A stretch of DNA of 15,490 nt from Bacteroidota bacterium (GTDB taxonomy: Bacteria; Bacteroidota; Bacteroidia; Bacteroidales; UBA1556). The translations under genes and the position numbers were made by a program. The notes under the pieces were generated by a model. It had not been told where the DNA came from, made no database searches, and worked only from the letters and a program-made list of their open reading frames with translations. This document shows, in pieces, positions 6,411-14,209 of this stretch. Numbering within the stretch: position 1 is the first letter of the stretch; the number at the start of each line of letters is the position of its first letter. The stretch is from positions 1-15,490 of the forward strand of contig QMPB01000035.1 in assembly GCA_003648395.1 (NCBI GenBank), read 5' to 3'.

Positions 6411-7748
6411 ATGGGATTATTAACTTTTAAGATTGGTGGAATTCATCCTCCTGAGAATAAGATGTCGGCATCGGCAGCTATTGAGGATTTTGCAATACCA
6501 AAGCAAGCTGTTGTTCCTTTGGCTCAGCACCTTGGTGCTCCCGCTAAAGTTCAGGTAAAACGTGGTGAAATGGTAAAAGTAGGTCAATTGCTAGCCAAAG
6601 GTGAGGCTTTTATATCTGCTGATATTCATTCTCCAGTTTCAGGCAAAGTATTTAAAATTGAACCTAGACTTGATTCTACAGGCTTTCGTAAGGAGTCAGT
6701 AATAATCAATGTAGAGGGTGATGAGTGGCTTGAAACTATTGACCGTTCTAGTGATATTGTTAAAGAAATAAGTCTTAGTGAATCAGAAATTGTTAAGCGC
6801 ATTCATGAGATGGGAATTGTAGGAATGGGTGGAGCAACTTTCCCTTCTCACGTAAAATATATGGTTCCTCAAGGTAAAACAGTTGATTACCTTATAATTA
6901 ATGGTGTTGAGTGTGAGCCTTATCTTACTTCTGACCATAGAATAATGTTGGAAAAAGGCGAGGAAATGCTTATAGGTGTTTCCATTATGATGAAAGCTCT
7001 TAAGACTGATAAAGCTATTATTGGTATTGAGAATAATAAACCTGATGCCATAGCAAATTTGGAGAAAATTGCAGCAAATTTTACAGGAATAAGTATTAAA
7101 GCTCTTAAGGTACAATATCCTCAAGGTGGTGAAAAACAGCTGATTGATGCTTTGATAGGCCGTCAAATTCCATCAGGAAAATTGCCAATAGAAGTTGGGT
7201 GTGTGGTAAATAATGTTGGTACTGCTTACGCTATTTATGAGGCTGTTCAAAAGAATAAACCTTTAATTGAAAGAGTAGTAACTGTTACAGGAAAGCCAGT
7301 TGGAAAGCCATCTAATTATAAAGTAAGAATTGGAACTCCAATTACTGAATTAATTGAGAAATCTAATTGTAGTTTGGATGCAACTGGTAAAATTATTAAT
7401 GGTGGACCTATGATGGGAAAAGCATTAGTAACTCTTGATGCTCCTGTTACTAAAGGTACTTCTGGTGTTTTGTTAATTGAAAATGAAAAGGCAAAAAGAG
7501 TTCCTGTAATGAATTGTATTCGTTGTGGAAAGTGTACTACAGTTTGTCCAATGGGATTAGAGCCTCATTTGCTTTCAATTATTGCTCGTCAGGGAAAGAA
7601 TGAACAATGTGAAGAAGAAAGAATAATGGATTGTATAGAATGTGGTTCTTGTGTTTATACATGCCCTTCTGGTCGCCCGTTACTCGATAATATCCGACTT
7701 GGAAAATCCAATGTTGGCTTTATGATCAGAAATAGAAGTAGGAAGTAA
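6411..7748 (+). CDS. rnfC: Rnf complex subunit C, NADH-binding
   Basis: The 445-residue protein is the peripheral subunit that holds FMN and meets NAD(H). The N-terminal part is a lipoyl/barrel-like domain. It is followed by the glycine-rich GMGGATF at about residues 138-144, which belongs to the nucleotide/FMN-binding fold shared with complex I NuoF. Two [4Fe-4S] motifs close the protein: Cys369/372/375/379 (CIRCGKCTTVCP) and Cys408/411/414/418 (CIECGSCVYTCP). The length matches compact RnfC proteins, without the long C-terminal extension of Escherichia coli RsxC. ATG 6411 gives the usual MGLLTFKIGGIHPPE start. The gene lies between two non-coding gaps (134 and 97 bases), the second carrying repeats. 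Confidence 0.96.
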   Translation: MGLLTFKIGGIHPPENKMSASAAIEDFAIPKQAVVPLAQHLGAPAKVQVKRGEMVKVGQLLAKGEAFISADIHSPVSGKVFKIEPRLDSTGFRKESVIINVEGDEWLETIDRSSDIVKEISLSESEIVKRIHEMGIVGMGGATFPSHVKYMVPQGKTVDYLIINGVECEPYLTSDHRIMLEKGEEMLIGVSIMMKALKTDKAIIGIENNKPDAIANLEKIAANFTGISIKALKVQYPQGGEKQLIDALIGRQIPSGKLPIEVGCVVNNVGTAYAIYEAVQKNKPLIERVVTVTGKPVGKPSNYKVRIGTPITELIEKSNCSLDATGKIINGGPMMGKALVTLDAPVTKGTSGVLLIENEKAKRVPVMNCIRCGKCTTVCPMGLEPHLLSIIARQGKNEQCEEERIMDCIECGSCVYTCPSGRPLLDNIRLGKSNVGFMIRNRSRK

Positions 7749-7756
7749 TATGTTGA

Positions 7757-7836
7757 GTTGGTTATTTGTTTAATCGTTTATTCGAAACTTTAACCAACAC
7801 AACAAATAACCAAATAAACAGATAACCAAATAAACA
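7757..7836. repeat. Inverted and direct repeats in the rnfC-rnfD gap
   Basis: Two direct copies of ATAACCAAATAAACA lie at 7806-7820 and 7822-7836, ending nine bases before the rnfD ATG. An inverted arm, TTGGTTATTTGTT at 7758-7770, is the exact complement of 7801-7813. A competing pair is GTTGGTTA 7757-7764 with TAACCAAC 7791-7798. The transcript could fold into alternative hairpins ahead of rnfD. No T tract follows, so it is not an obvious terminator. Confidence 0.75.
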
Positions 7837-7845
7837 ATAAATACA

Positions 7846-8841
7846 ATGGGATTACTAACCGTATCAGGATCACCGCACGTACACGGAGGTCTTAGCGTTA
7901 AAAAGCTAATGTGGGGAGTCGTAATTGCTATGTTGCCAGCAATGTTGGCCTCGTTCTATTATTTTGGAATGGGTGCAATAAAGGTAACACTAGTAGCAGT
8001 TGGCTCAGCAATGCTTTTTGAATATTTAATTACTAAGTTTATTTTAAAGCAACCACCACAATTAATGGATGGTTCAGCTGCAATAACTGGGCTTTTATTG
8101 GCATTTAATGTTCCTTCAAATCTTCCAATATGGATTATTGTAATAGGAGCGTTAGTAGCAATTGGAGTTGCTAAAATGTCTTTTGGAGGTCTTGGTAAAA
8201 ATCCTTTTAATCCTGCACTTGTAGGAAGGGTATTTTTACTTATTTCTTTTCCTGTACAAATGACTTCTTGGCCTGTAGTTGGTAAGTTTCCAATGGTTTT
8301 AGATGCTGTTACCGGAGCAACTCCTTTGGGAATTGTTAAAGAAGGAATTAAGAATGGCGAACCAATGACAGATTTAATGAATCAAGTTCCTAGTTATACA
8401 GAAATGTTTATGGGGCAGAATGGTGGTTCTCTTGGTGAAGTTTCAGCATTCTTACTATTAATAGGTGGTATTTATATGCTGATGCGTAAAATCATTACTT
8501 GGCATATCCCTGTTAGTTTTCTTGGTTCTGTAATCGTTTTTTCAGGAATTCTTTGGATGATAAATCCAGAGCAATATGTAAATCCTCTGTTTCATCTTGT
8601 AACAGGAGGTTTAATGCTGGGAGTTTTCTTTATGGCTACCGATATGGTAACATCACCTATGACACCCAAAGGGCAGTTGATATTTGGTGCTGGTGTTGGT
8701 ATTCTCACAATAATAATTAGAGTTTGGGGGGCATATCCAGAGGGTGTTTCATTTGCAATACTTCTTATGAATGCTGTAGTGCCACATCTTAATAATTTAT
8801 TTAAACCAAAACGTTTTGGAGAGGAGGTTAACAATGGGTAA
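7846..8841 (+). CDS. rnfD: Rnf complex subunit D, FMN-carrying membrane protein
   Basis: This 331-residue polytopic membrane protein belongs to the RnfD/NqrB family and is thought to form part of the ion-translocation path. The covalent flavin site is visible as TGAT at residues 156-159, where Thr159 would carry FMN through a phosphoester bond. Many hydrophobic segments span the sequence, starting near residue 20, and the C-terminus is short and charged. The length is normal for Rnf rather than the longer NqrB. The stop codon overlaps the rnfG start by eight bases, and the rnfG ribosome binding site lies inside the last rnfD codons, which implies coupled translation of D and G. Confidence 0.96.
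   Translation: MGLLTVSGSPHVHGGLSVKKLMWGVVIAMLPAMLASFYYFGMGAIKVTLVAVGSAMLFEYLITKFILKQPPQLMDGSAAITGLLLAFNVPSNLPIWIIVIGALVAIGVAKMSFGGLGKNPFNPALVGRVFLLISFPVQMTSWPVVGKFPMVLDAVTGATPLGIVKEGIKNGEPMTDLMNQVPSYTEMFMGQNGGSLGEVSAFLLLIGGIYMLMRKIITWHIPVSFLGSVIVFSGILWMINPEQYVNPLFHLVTGGLMLGVFFMATDMVTSPMTPKGQLIFGAGVGILTIIIRVWGAYPEGVSFAILLMNAVVPHLNNLFKPKRFGEEVNNG
8822..8827 (+). promoter_or_regulatory. Strong Shine-Dalgarno site for rnfG
   Basis: AGGAGG lies six bases before ATG 8834, inside the end of rnfD. Strong sites of this kind are uncommon in Bacteroidota. It decides the rnfG start over the upstream ATG at 8816. Confidence 0.75.
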
Positions 8842-9415
8842 GAAACCAGAATCGAATTTTGTAAATATGCTTGTGCGACTACTAGTAATAGTTAGTGTTG
8901 CAGGATTGGCATTAGGAGTTGTATATACTCAAACATTTGATGTTATTGCAGCAGCAAAACAGAGAAAACTTGAAGCAGCAATTGGTAATGTTGTTCCTGA
9001 ATTTGATACTTTGCGTACTGTAAAAGTAATGCCTGCCACAGGGAAAGATTCCATAACTTTCTTTGAAGCTTATTCAAATGATCAATTAGTTGGTACTGCT
9101 GTTGAAACATATACAGATAAAGGATTTAGTGGTCGTTTTAAACTTATGATTGGTTTCGACCCAAATGGAATAATTTTGAATACTGCTGTTTTAGAACATA
9201 AAGAAACGCCAGGTTTGGGTGATAAAATGGATATTGCTAAAAGTGATTTTAGTGTTCAGTTTAAAGGAAAAGATCCTGAGTCATTCAAATTAAAAGTTAA
9301 AAAAGATGGAGGTGATGTTGATGCAATTACTGCAGCAACTATTAGCTCTCGTGCATTCTGCGATGCTACACAGCGAGCTTATGATGCACTTAAATCAGAA
9401 GGAGGAAAGAAATAA
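8834..9415 (+). CDS. rnfG: Rnf complex subunit G, covalent-FMN protein
   Basis: The 193-residue protein has one N-terminal membrane helix (about residues 10-30) and a periplasm-facing FMN-binding domain of the RnfG/NqrC type. The flavin attachment site reads DAITAATISS, with Thr169 as the expected FMN-bearing residue; the common motif is (S/T)GAT, so the glycine before the Ala-Thr is replaced by alanine. The frame is open from ATG 8816, but AGGAGG at 8822-8827 points to ATG 8834. It overlaps rnfD by eight bases and rnfE by one base (TAATG), so D, G and E are tightly coupled. RnfG passes electrons within the membrane part of the complex. Confidence 0.95.
   Translation: MGKKPESNFVNMLVRLLVIVSVAGLALGVVYTQTFDVIAAAKQRKLEAAIGNVVPEFDTLRTVKVMPATGKDSITFFEAYSNDQLVGTAVETYTDKGFSGRFKLMIGFDPNGIILNTAVLEHKETPGLGDKMDIAKSDFSVQFKGKDPESFKLKVKKDGGDVDAITAATISSRAFCDATQRAYDALKSEGGKK
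9400..9405 (+). promoter_or_regulatory. Shine-Dalgarno site for rnfE
   Basis: AGGAGG lies nine bases before ATG 9415, within the end of rnfG. Together with the site before rnfG it marks the D-G-E block as the part of the operon with classical ribosome binding sites. Confidence 0.65.
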
Positions 9416-10020
9416 TGAGTGATCAAATTAAAAATCTAACGAAGGGTTTTATTACTGAAAATCCTGTTTTTGTTCTGCTCCTTGGACTTTGTCCTACTTT
9501 GGGAGTAACAACTTCTGCTATTAATGGACTTGGAATGGGTCTAGCAACAGCTTTTGTATTGGTAATGTCTAATATGGTGGTTTCTTTGGTTAAGAATTTT
9601 ATACCAGACAAGGTTCGTATTCCTGCCTTTATTGTAATTATTGCATCATTTGTTACAATAGTTGACTTATTAATGCAAGGTTATCTTCAAGCTTTACATG
9701 CTCAGTTGGGATTGTTTATACCTCTTATTGTTGTAAACTGTATTGTTTTAGGTCGTGCTGAAGCTTTTGCTTCTAAAAATGATGTTTTCTCATCTATTAT
9801 TGATGGTCTTGGAATGGGATTAGGCTTTTCTTTCGCATTAACAATTTTAGGTGGTATTAGAGAAATACTTGGTTCAGGAGCTTTATTTGGTTTTCCATTA
9901 CATATTTTCCCTACTGATGATAAAGGCAATCCAATCACTATGATTGTTTTTGTACTTGCTCCGGGAGCATTTATTGTATTGGGATATCTAATAGCCTTAG
10001 TTAAACGAATTAATAAATAA
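9415..10020 (+). CDS. rnfE: Rnf complex subunit E, integral membrane protein
   Basis: The 201-residue protein is almost wholly hydrophobic with about six membrane helices, matching the RnfE/NqrD family. The two conserved cysteines, Cys26 (GLCPTLG) and Cys109 (NCIVLGRAEAFA), are those that, with the matching pair in RnfA, hold an iron-sulfur cluster inside the membrane in related Rnf and Nqr complexes. The ATG overlaps the last base of the rnfG stop. The gene is followed by an 81-base gap with repeats before rnfA. The length is typical of the family. Confidence 0.96.
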   Translation: MSDQIKNLTKGFITENPVFVLLLGLCPTLGVTTSAINGLGMGLATAFVLVMSNMVVSLVKNFIPDKVRIPAFIVIIASFVTIVDLLMQGYLQALHAQLGLFIPLIVVNCIVLGRAEAFASKNDVFSSIIDGLGMGLGFSFALTILGGIREILGSGALFGFPLHIFPTDDKGNPITMIVFVLAPGAFIVLGYLIALVKRINK

Positions 10021-10028
10021 TGTTCAGT

Positions 10029-10089
10029 GTTCTTTATTTATTGTTTGTTGTTATTTAACAAAGACAACAAACAAAGAACAACAAACAAA
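10029..10089. repeat. Inverted and direct repeats in the rnfE-rnfA gap
   Basis: ACAACAAACAAA occurs twice with a 14-base period, at 10064-10075 and 10078-10089, ending 12 bases before the rnfA ATG. The inverted arm TTGTTTGTTGTT at 10041-10052 pairs exactly with 10077-10088. Alternatively GTTTGTTGT 10043-10051 pairs with 10064-10072 and GTTCTTT 10029-10035 with AAAGAAC 10073-10079. The two folds exclude each other. The plan matches that of the rnfC-rnfD gap but the sequence differs. Confidence 0.75.
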
Positions 10090-10101
10090 TAATATAATAT
10101 T

Positions 10102-10674
10102 ATGGAATATATAGTAATAATAATAGCAGCGATATTCGTAAATAACGTTGTTTTAGCACAGTTTCTAGGTGTATGTCCTTTCTTAGGTGTTTCCGGAAAA
10201 GTTTCTACCTCAGTAGGGATGAGTGGTGCAGTAATGTTTGTAATAACTATCGCGACAATAGTTACTTGGTTAATTCAGAATTATATTCTAGTACCATTTC
10301 ATATAGAATTTCTTCAAACCATAACGTTTATACTTGTAATTGCTTCATTGGTGCAAATGGTTGAGATAATGCTTAAAAAAGTATCTCCAGCATTATACCA
10401 AGCTTTAGGTATCTTTCTACCATTAATTACAACTAACTGTGCAGTTCTTGGAGTTGCAATTCTTACCATTCAAAAAGATTTTAATCTAATGGAAGGAGTT
10501 GTTTTTGCAATGGCTACTTCTATTGGTTTTGGTTTAGCAATGGTGTTGTTTTCAGGAATTAGAGAGCATTTAGACCTTATGGAAGTTCCAAAAGGAATGA
10601 GAGGTGTACCTACAGCTTTATTGGTTGGTGGTATTCTTGCTCTTGCTTTTATGGGATTTACTGGATTAGCATAG
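10102..10674 (+). CDS. rnfA: Rnf complex subunit A, integral membrane protein
   Basis: The 190-residue protein has about six membrane helices and belongs to the RnfA/NqrE family, the inverted-topology partner of RnfE. Cys25 (FLGVCPFLG) and Cys113 (TTNCAVLGVA) would complete the intramembrane iron-sulfur site shared with RnfE. The start MEYIVIIIAAIFVNNVVL is the family norm. It is the last gene of the operon: the next gene is convergent and its stop codon lies only 35 bases away. No hairpin terminator is visible in that gap, so rnf transcripts may run into the antisense of the exonuclease gene. Confidence 0.96.
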   Translation: MEYIVIIIAAIFVNNVVLAQFLGVCPFLGVSGKVSTSVGMSGAVMFVITIATIVTWLIQNYILVPFHIEFLQTITFILVIASLVQMVEIMLKKVSPALYQALGIFLPLITTNCAVLGVAILTIQKDFNLMEGVVFAMATSIGFGLAMVLFSGIREHLDLMEVPKGMRGVPTALLVGGILALAFMGFTGLA

Positions 10675-10709
10675 AGAATTATTAAACTGAAAGGAGCTTA
10701 TACTAAAGG

Positions 10710-11249
10710 TTATTTTTGTTCTTCTCTTTCCAGTCCTAAACTTATCAAATACAAACGAGCAGTAGCTTTTGCATCGCTTAATGCGTTATGATGCTCGATT
10801 TCTATATCATATTCTTTACAAAGATTGTTTAACTTAGCAGATTTAGTTCCTAAGGCTTGAAATATCTCTACTGTATCTTCCCATTTGTCGGGCAAGTTAA
10901 GTTGTGAATAATCAAGTTTATGATACTCCATTACTTTTTTCAAAACATCTCTGTCAAAGCCCTCATTATGAGCTACCATAAATCTACCTTGTAGCCTTTT
11001 CTGTACTTCTGGGTATATATCAATAAATCTAGGTGAATTCTTGGTGTCTTTAGCATATATCTTTGTTACTCTGCTGTTTCCCCAATGATATTTATTCGTT
11101 GGAGGTTTTACAAGACTGTAGTATTGGTCAACTATTTCTCCATCCTCAACTACAACTATTCCAACTGAACAAACACTGTTGCGCACACCATTTGCTAATT
11201 CAAAATCTATTGCCGCAAAACTATTATTATTGTTATTATTGGTCTTCAT
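10710..11249 (-). CDS. DnaQ-like 3'-5' exonuclease (DEDDh family)
   Basis: The 179-residue protein is a stand-alone exonuclease domain like the proofreading epsilon subunit of DNA polymerase III. All five catalytic positions are visible: Asp15 and Glu17 (AIDFE), Asp99 (HNEGFD), His154 and Asp159 (HHNALSD). The order DEDDh with H-x4-D is complete, so an active enzyme is expected. After MKT the N-terminus has a run of six asparagines encoded by an AAT/AAC repeat, which is probably an unstructured leader. The ATG at 11249 follows an A-rich stretch. It is separated from the upstream nuclease gene by 124 bases, with no promoter that I can name with confidence. Its substrate, DNA or RNA, cannot be told from sequence. 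Confidence 0.88.
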   Translation of the reverse strand: MKTNNNNNNSFAAIDFELANGVRNSVCSVGIVVVEDGEIVDQYYSLVKPPTNKYHWGNSRVTKIYAKDTKNSPRFIDIYPEVQKRLQGRFMVAHNEGFDRDVLKKVMEYHKLDYSQLNLPDKWEDTVEIFQALGTKSAKLNNLCKEYDIEIEHHNALSDAKATARLYLISLGLEREEQK

Positions 11250-11373
11250 TTTTTTATTTTTCTACTCTATTAATCATCAATATTAAGACTTTGTTACGAA
11301 GTTAGCGTGCAAAAGAGCAAGCTTGAATGGTCAAGTTATTTCTTAGCAATACCTAAATATTCAAATTGTAATT

Positions 11374-14205
11374 TTATCTTTCGCAAACATCCTTAAACTC
11401 ACAATTAATACATATTCTATCATTTTCCCTTTGTTTAAAAGGGGTTTCCTTATCAAATAATGTCTCAATAAGGAGTTTTAAATCTTCTTCAAATCTACTA
11501 ATATTTTCTTCTGAAATTGAATATTCTTTATAGAGCTCTAAAGGATAGTATTCTCCATTATTTTTTAATGCTGAAATACCTGATTGGATGTAATATCCCA
11601 CTGGTTTATTATCCCAATACATCCAAGCATACATCATTAACTGAAAAGCTTTGTCGTACTTTTCGCTAAACATATTCTCCCATTGGTCAAAGCCTCTGAA
11701 TATACTTATAGATAGTTCTCTTGGTTCAACTTTGCCTGTTTTGTAATCTACTATCCGAATAGTATTTTTATTCTTGTCAATTTTATCAGCACTACCTCCA
11801 AAACTAATTTTAATCTTCTCTTTATTTATATTAAAAATCAGCTCTTTCGATAGTTTTTCTTCTAATCCAAGAATATGGCATTCATTCTTTTCAAGATATT
11901 TAATTTCATTATTAATATAATTCTTGAGGTATTGTTCTAGTATCTTTTTTGTAATAAGCCCTCTACCTGTTTTAGTATTAAGATTCTCAAATTCTTCTGT
12001 AATCTTATTAATAAATATATTTAGAATCTTTTTTTTCGATTTTTTCAAATCGTCAACTGTAATATTCTTGTTAATATACTCTTTATAGAAGTCTTCTAAA
12101 GTCTCATGAATAATAGTTCCTTGAGTATTGTATGCCATTTGTTCTTCAATAACTTCATCAGTTTTAAGTCCAACAATTTTCTGCAAATAGAAAAAATAAC
12201 TGCATTTCTTATAATTATTCAACGAAGAAGGAGAGAAGCCCTTATTTATTGCATAGTTTTTAATTTTCTCAATTATTAAAGGAGATTTTTGTACTGAGAT
12301 ATCCTGCACTTTATCTTCTGATTGGAATTTGAATTGAACTTTTTGATGACTAATCTCTATTTTAGGATTTATCAATGGCATTTCAAGTTCAATTTGCTTA
12401 ATAAACCTACTCATTTCATTGCCTTGAATCTGTCCTGGGCTAATATTGTAAATTAGGTTTACATTGTCTGCTCTTTGAAGAAGTCTATAAAAGTGGTAAG
12501 CCATAATTGAATCATTTTCTGATGGTAATGGCATATTGAACTCTTTCTTTATATCAAATAGAATAAAGCTTTGGTAAGGTTTTGTTTTGGGCAGAATCCC
12601 TTCATTTACTGAAAGTATAATTATATTTTTGAAGTCCAATGTACGTGTTTCAAGCATTCCCATTACTTGAAGCCCGGCAAGAGGTTCGCCACTAAAAGGT
12701 ATTGGAGCTTGATTCATTGTATTCTGAACCCACCGACTAAGAGTTGTTAATTTTTTGATAAAGTTAACTTCTTTGAGCAAATCTTTTAAATTAGTAAATA
12801 TGTCTATAAAATGATTGAAATAGGCATTCTCAGGTTTTGATTCCGATTCCTGATTTTCCAATAATTCAAATATATTAATTGTAATATCAAGAACAGAATT
12901 TACATTATTATTTACTCCTTTTAATATATCAAATAGTAATAAAAGTTCATCAGAAGGTTTTCCAAATACATTAATAAACTCTTTATTAATAATGATTTTA
13001 CTTATGTTATCTTTATTAATTTTAGAGATAATATTATTTGTAGATTCACTATTTCCACTGTTTAAATATTCTTTAATATAAGGGTGTTGAACGAAATTCA
13101 GGAAAAACTTATAATAGATGCTTAATTCTTTTTGTTCTTTGGCTTCAAAATTATAATTCTTGAATAAATCCAGAATATTCATTACTAAATCGTAACTAGG
13201 ATGAAGTCTTAATGGATACGACATTGTAAGATTAAACTTATCGACAGACTCAGGTATAGAACTAATCATTGGAATCATTAATTCTTCATTTGCAAGAACA
13301 ATAGCTGTGTCTTCAAGTTTTAGATTTGTATCTTCCAATTGTTTTTCAATAAGTTGAGCAGCAAATTTTACTTGTGCAAGATTGCCTTCAATGCCATAAA
13401 TATCAATCTTTTTGGCGTTTGAACTTAAATAATTACCTATGAAATCTACTTTCGTGATATCTTCATTTTTAAGCTCTCGTCGTAGTGATATTCCTGCCTC
13501 ATGACTTTTGTTTTCAAAGTAGTACCTATCAATATCCCAAAACATTTTTGCATTAAAATTCTCTTTTATTTTCTTGAATATTAGCTCTTCGGATGGACTT
13601 AGAGAATTGAACCCAGCAATGTAAATATGTGAATAATCTAAGTCTAATTTGTTAGCCTTCTCAGATAACAATCGATAAGCCATACCTTGATATGCTGTGT
13701 TATTTGTTAGAAGTGTTTTTTTAAATTCATTATAGTATTTTTCCAAACTAGCATAAAATTTTAAGTAACTTCGTTCTTGTTCGGTAAGTTTATCTGGTTC
13801 AAGATTCCATTGTGCAATTTCTTTTGCATCTTTCAAATAAGAGAAAAGATGTTTAGCAGAAACCAAGAATAAGTCTATTTCATTAAAGTCACTCAATAGC
13901 AAGTCAGCCCATGTTGTGAACTGATCAAGGCTTTGTGCATTTTTAGGGTCTATTTTCTTGTGTACTTCAAAGAGTTTGAGAATCAACTCAATATTATCTG
14001 TTTCAGTTATTTTTAAGTTATTATATACAAAATCATTTATGGCAATAATTTCTGGAGACCAAATTGGCTCATTTACATTATTGGCAATATGCCTTGTCAA
14101 ATATAGTTTTGCTCTTCTGTTTGGAAGTATTATAAGTGCATCTCTCAGCTCATCTTTTGAGAGTAAAAGTAATTCTTTAGCAACTTTTTCGAGAAACTTT
14201 GCCAT
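11374..14205 (-). CDS. AddB-like PD-(D/E)XK nuclease with iron-sulfur cluster
   Basis: This 943-residue protein resembles the AddB half of AddAB double-strand break resection enzymes. The N-terminal part (ALIILPNRRAKLYL at about residues 22-36) looks like the helicase-like scaffold of AddB, but no Walker A GxGKT is present, as expected for the inactive helicase half. The C-terminal nuclease domain has Asp807 (GSADKID) and Asp820-x-Lys822 (VDYKTG). The Fe-S cysteines are Cys668 and, at the very end, Cys932-x2-Cys935-x5-Cys941, the AddB/Cas4-type arrangement. No AddA-like UvrD helicase is in the window, although the two are often adjacent. Only four bases separate it from the nucleotidyltransferase gene upstream, so they are probably co-transcribed. 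The N-terminal half is too divergent to map in detail by eye. Confidence 0.85.
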   Translation of the reverse strand: MAKFLEKVAKELLLLSKDELRDALIILPNRRAKLYLTRHIANNVNEPIWSPEIIAINDFVYNNLKITETDNIELILKLFEVHKKIDPKNAQSLDQFTTWADLLLSDFNEIDLFLVSAKHLFSYLKDAKEIAQWNLEPDKLTEQERSYLKFYASLEKYYNEFKKTLLTNNTAYQGMAYRLLSEKANKLDLDYSHIYIAGFNSLSPSEELIFKKIKENFNAKMFWDIDRYYFENKSHEAGISLRRELKNEDITKVDFIGNYLSSNAKKIDIYGIEGNLAQVKFAAQLIEKQLEDTNLKLEDTAIVLANEELMIPMISSIPESVDKFNLTMSYPLRLHPSYDLVMNILDLFKNYNFEAKEQKELSIYYKFFLNFVQHPYIKEYLNSGNSESTNNIISKINKDNISKIIINKEFINVFGKPSDELLLLFDILKGVNNNVNSVLDITINIFELLENQESESKPENAYFNHFIDIFTNLKDLLKEVNFIKKLTTLSRWVQNTMNQAPIPFSGEPLAGLQVMGMLETRTLDFKNIIILSVNEGILPKTKPYQSFILFDIKKEFNMPLPSENDSIMAYHFYRLLQRADNVNLIYNISPGQIQGNEMSRFIKQIELEMPLINPKIEISHQKVQFKFQSEDKVQDISVQKSPLIIEKIKNYAINKGFSPSSLNNYKKCSYFFYLQKIVGLKTDEVIEEQMAYNTQGTIIHETLEDFYKEYINKNITVDDLKKSKKKILNIFINKITEEFENLNTKTGRGLITKKILEQYLKNYINNEIKYLEKNECHILGLEEKLSKELIFNINKEKIKISFGGSADKIDKNKNTIRIVDYKTGKVEPRELSISIFRGFDQWENMFSEKYDKAFQLMMYAWMYWDNKPVGYYIQSGISALKNNGEYYPLELYKEYSISEENISRFEEDLKLLIETLFDKETPFKQRENDRICINCEFKDVCER

Positions 14206-14209
14206 CTTT

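Noticed and set aside
6783..7166. 127-residue minus-strand open frame inside rnfC
   Set aside because: It is wholly antisense to a well-supported gene, and its sequence resembles no family and has no start context.
7757..7836. Repeats between rnfC and rnfD as an intrinsic terminator
   Set aside because: The stem is AT-rich and no T tract follows; downstream rnfD has no visible promoter of its own.
8816..8833. Upstream ATG for rnfG
   Set aside because: The strong AGGAGG at 8822-8827 lies downstream of that ATG and is correctly spaced for ATG 8834.
8592..9938. Minus-strand open frames antisense to rnfD and rnfE
   Set aside because: They mirror hydrophobic coding sequence and show no family likeness.
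5233..10674. Six-gene cluster as an Nqr complex instead of Rnf
   Set aside because: The multi-cluster RnfB and the RnfC with two C-terminal [4Fe-4S] motifs are Rnf-specific, and there is no NqrF-like or NqrA-like gene.
11305..11325. Minus-strand promoter for the exonuclease around a CTCTTTTG sequence
   Set aside because: It mismatches TAnnTTTG at both leading positions and the upstream TTG spacing is too short.
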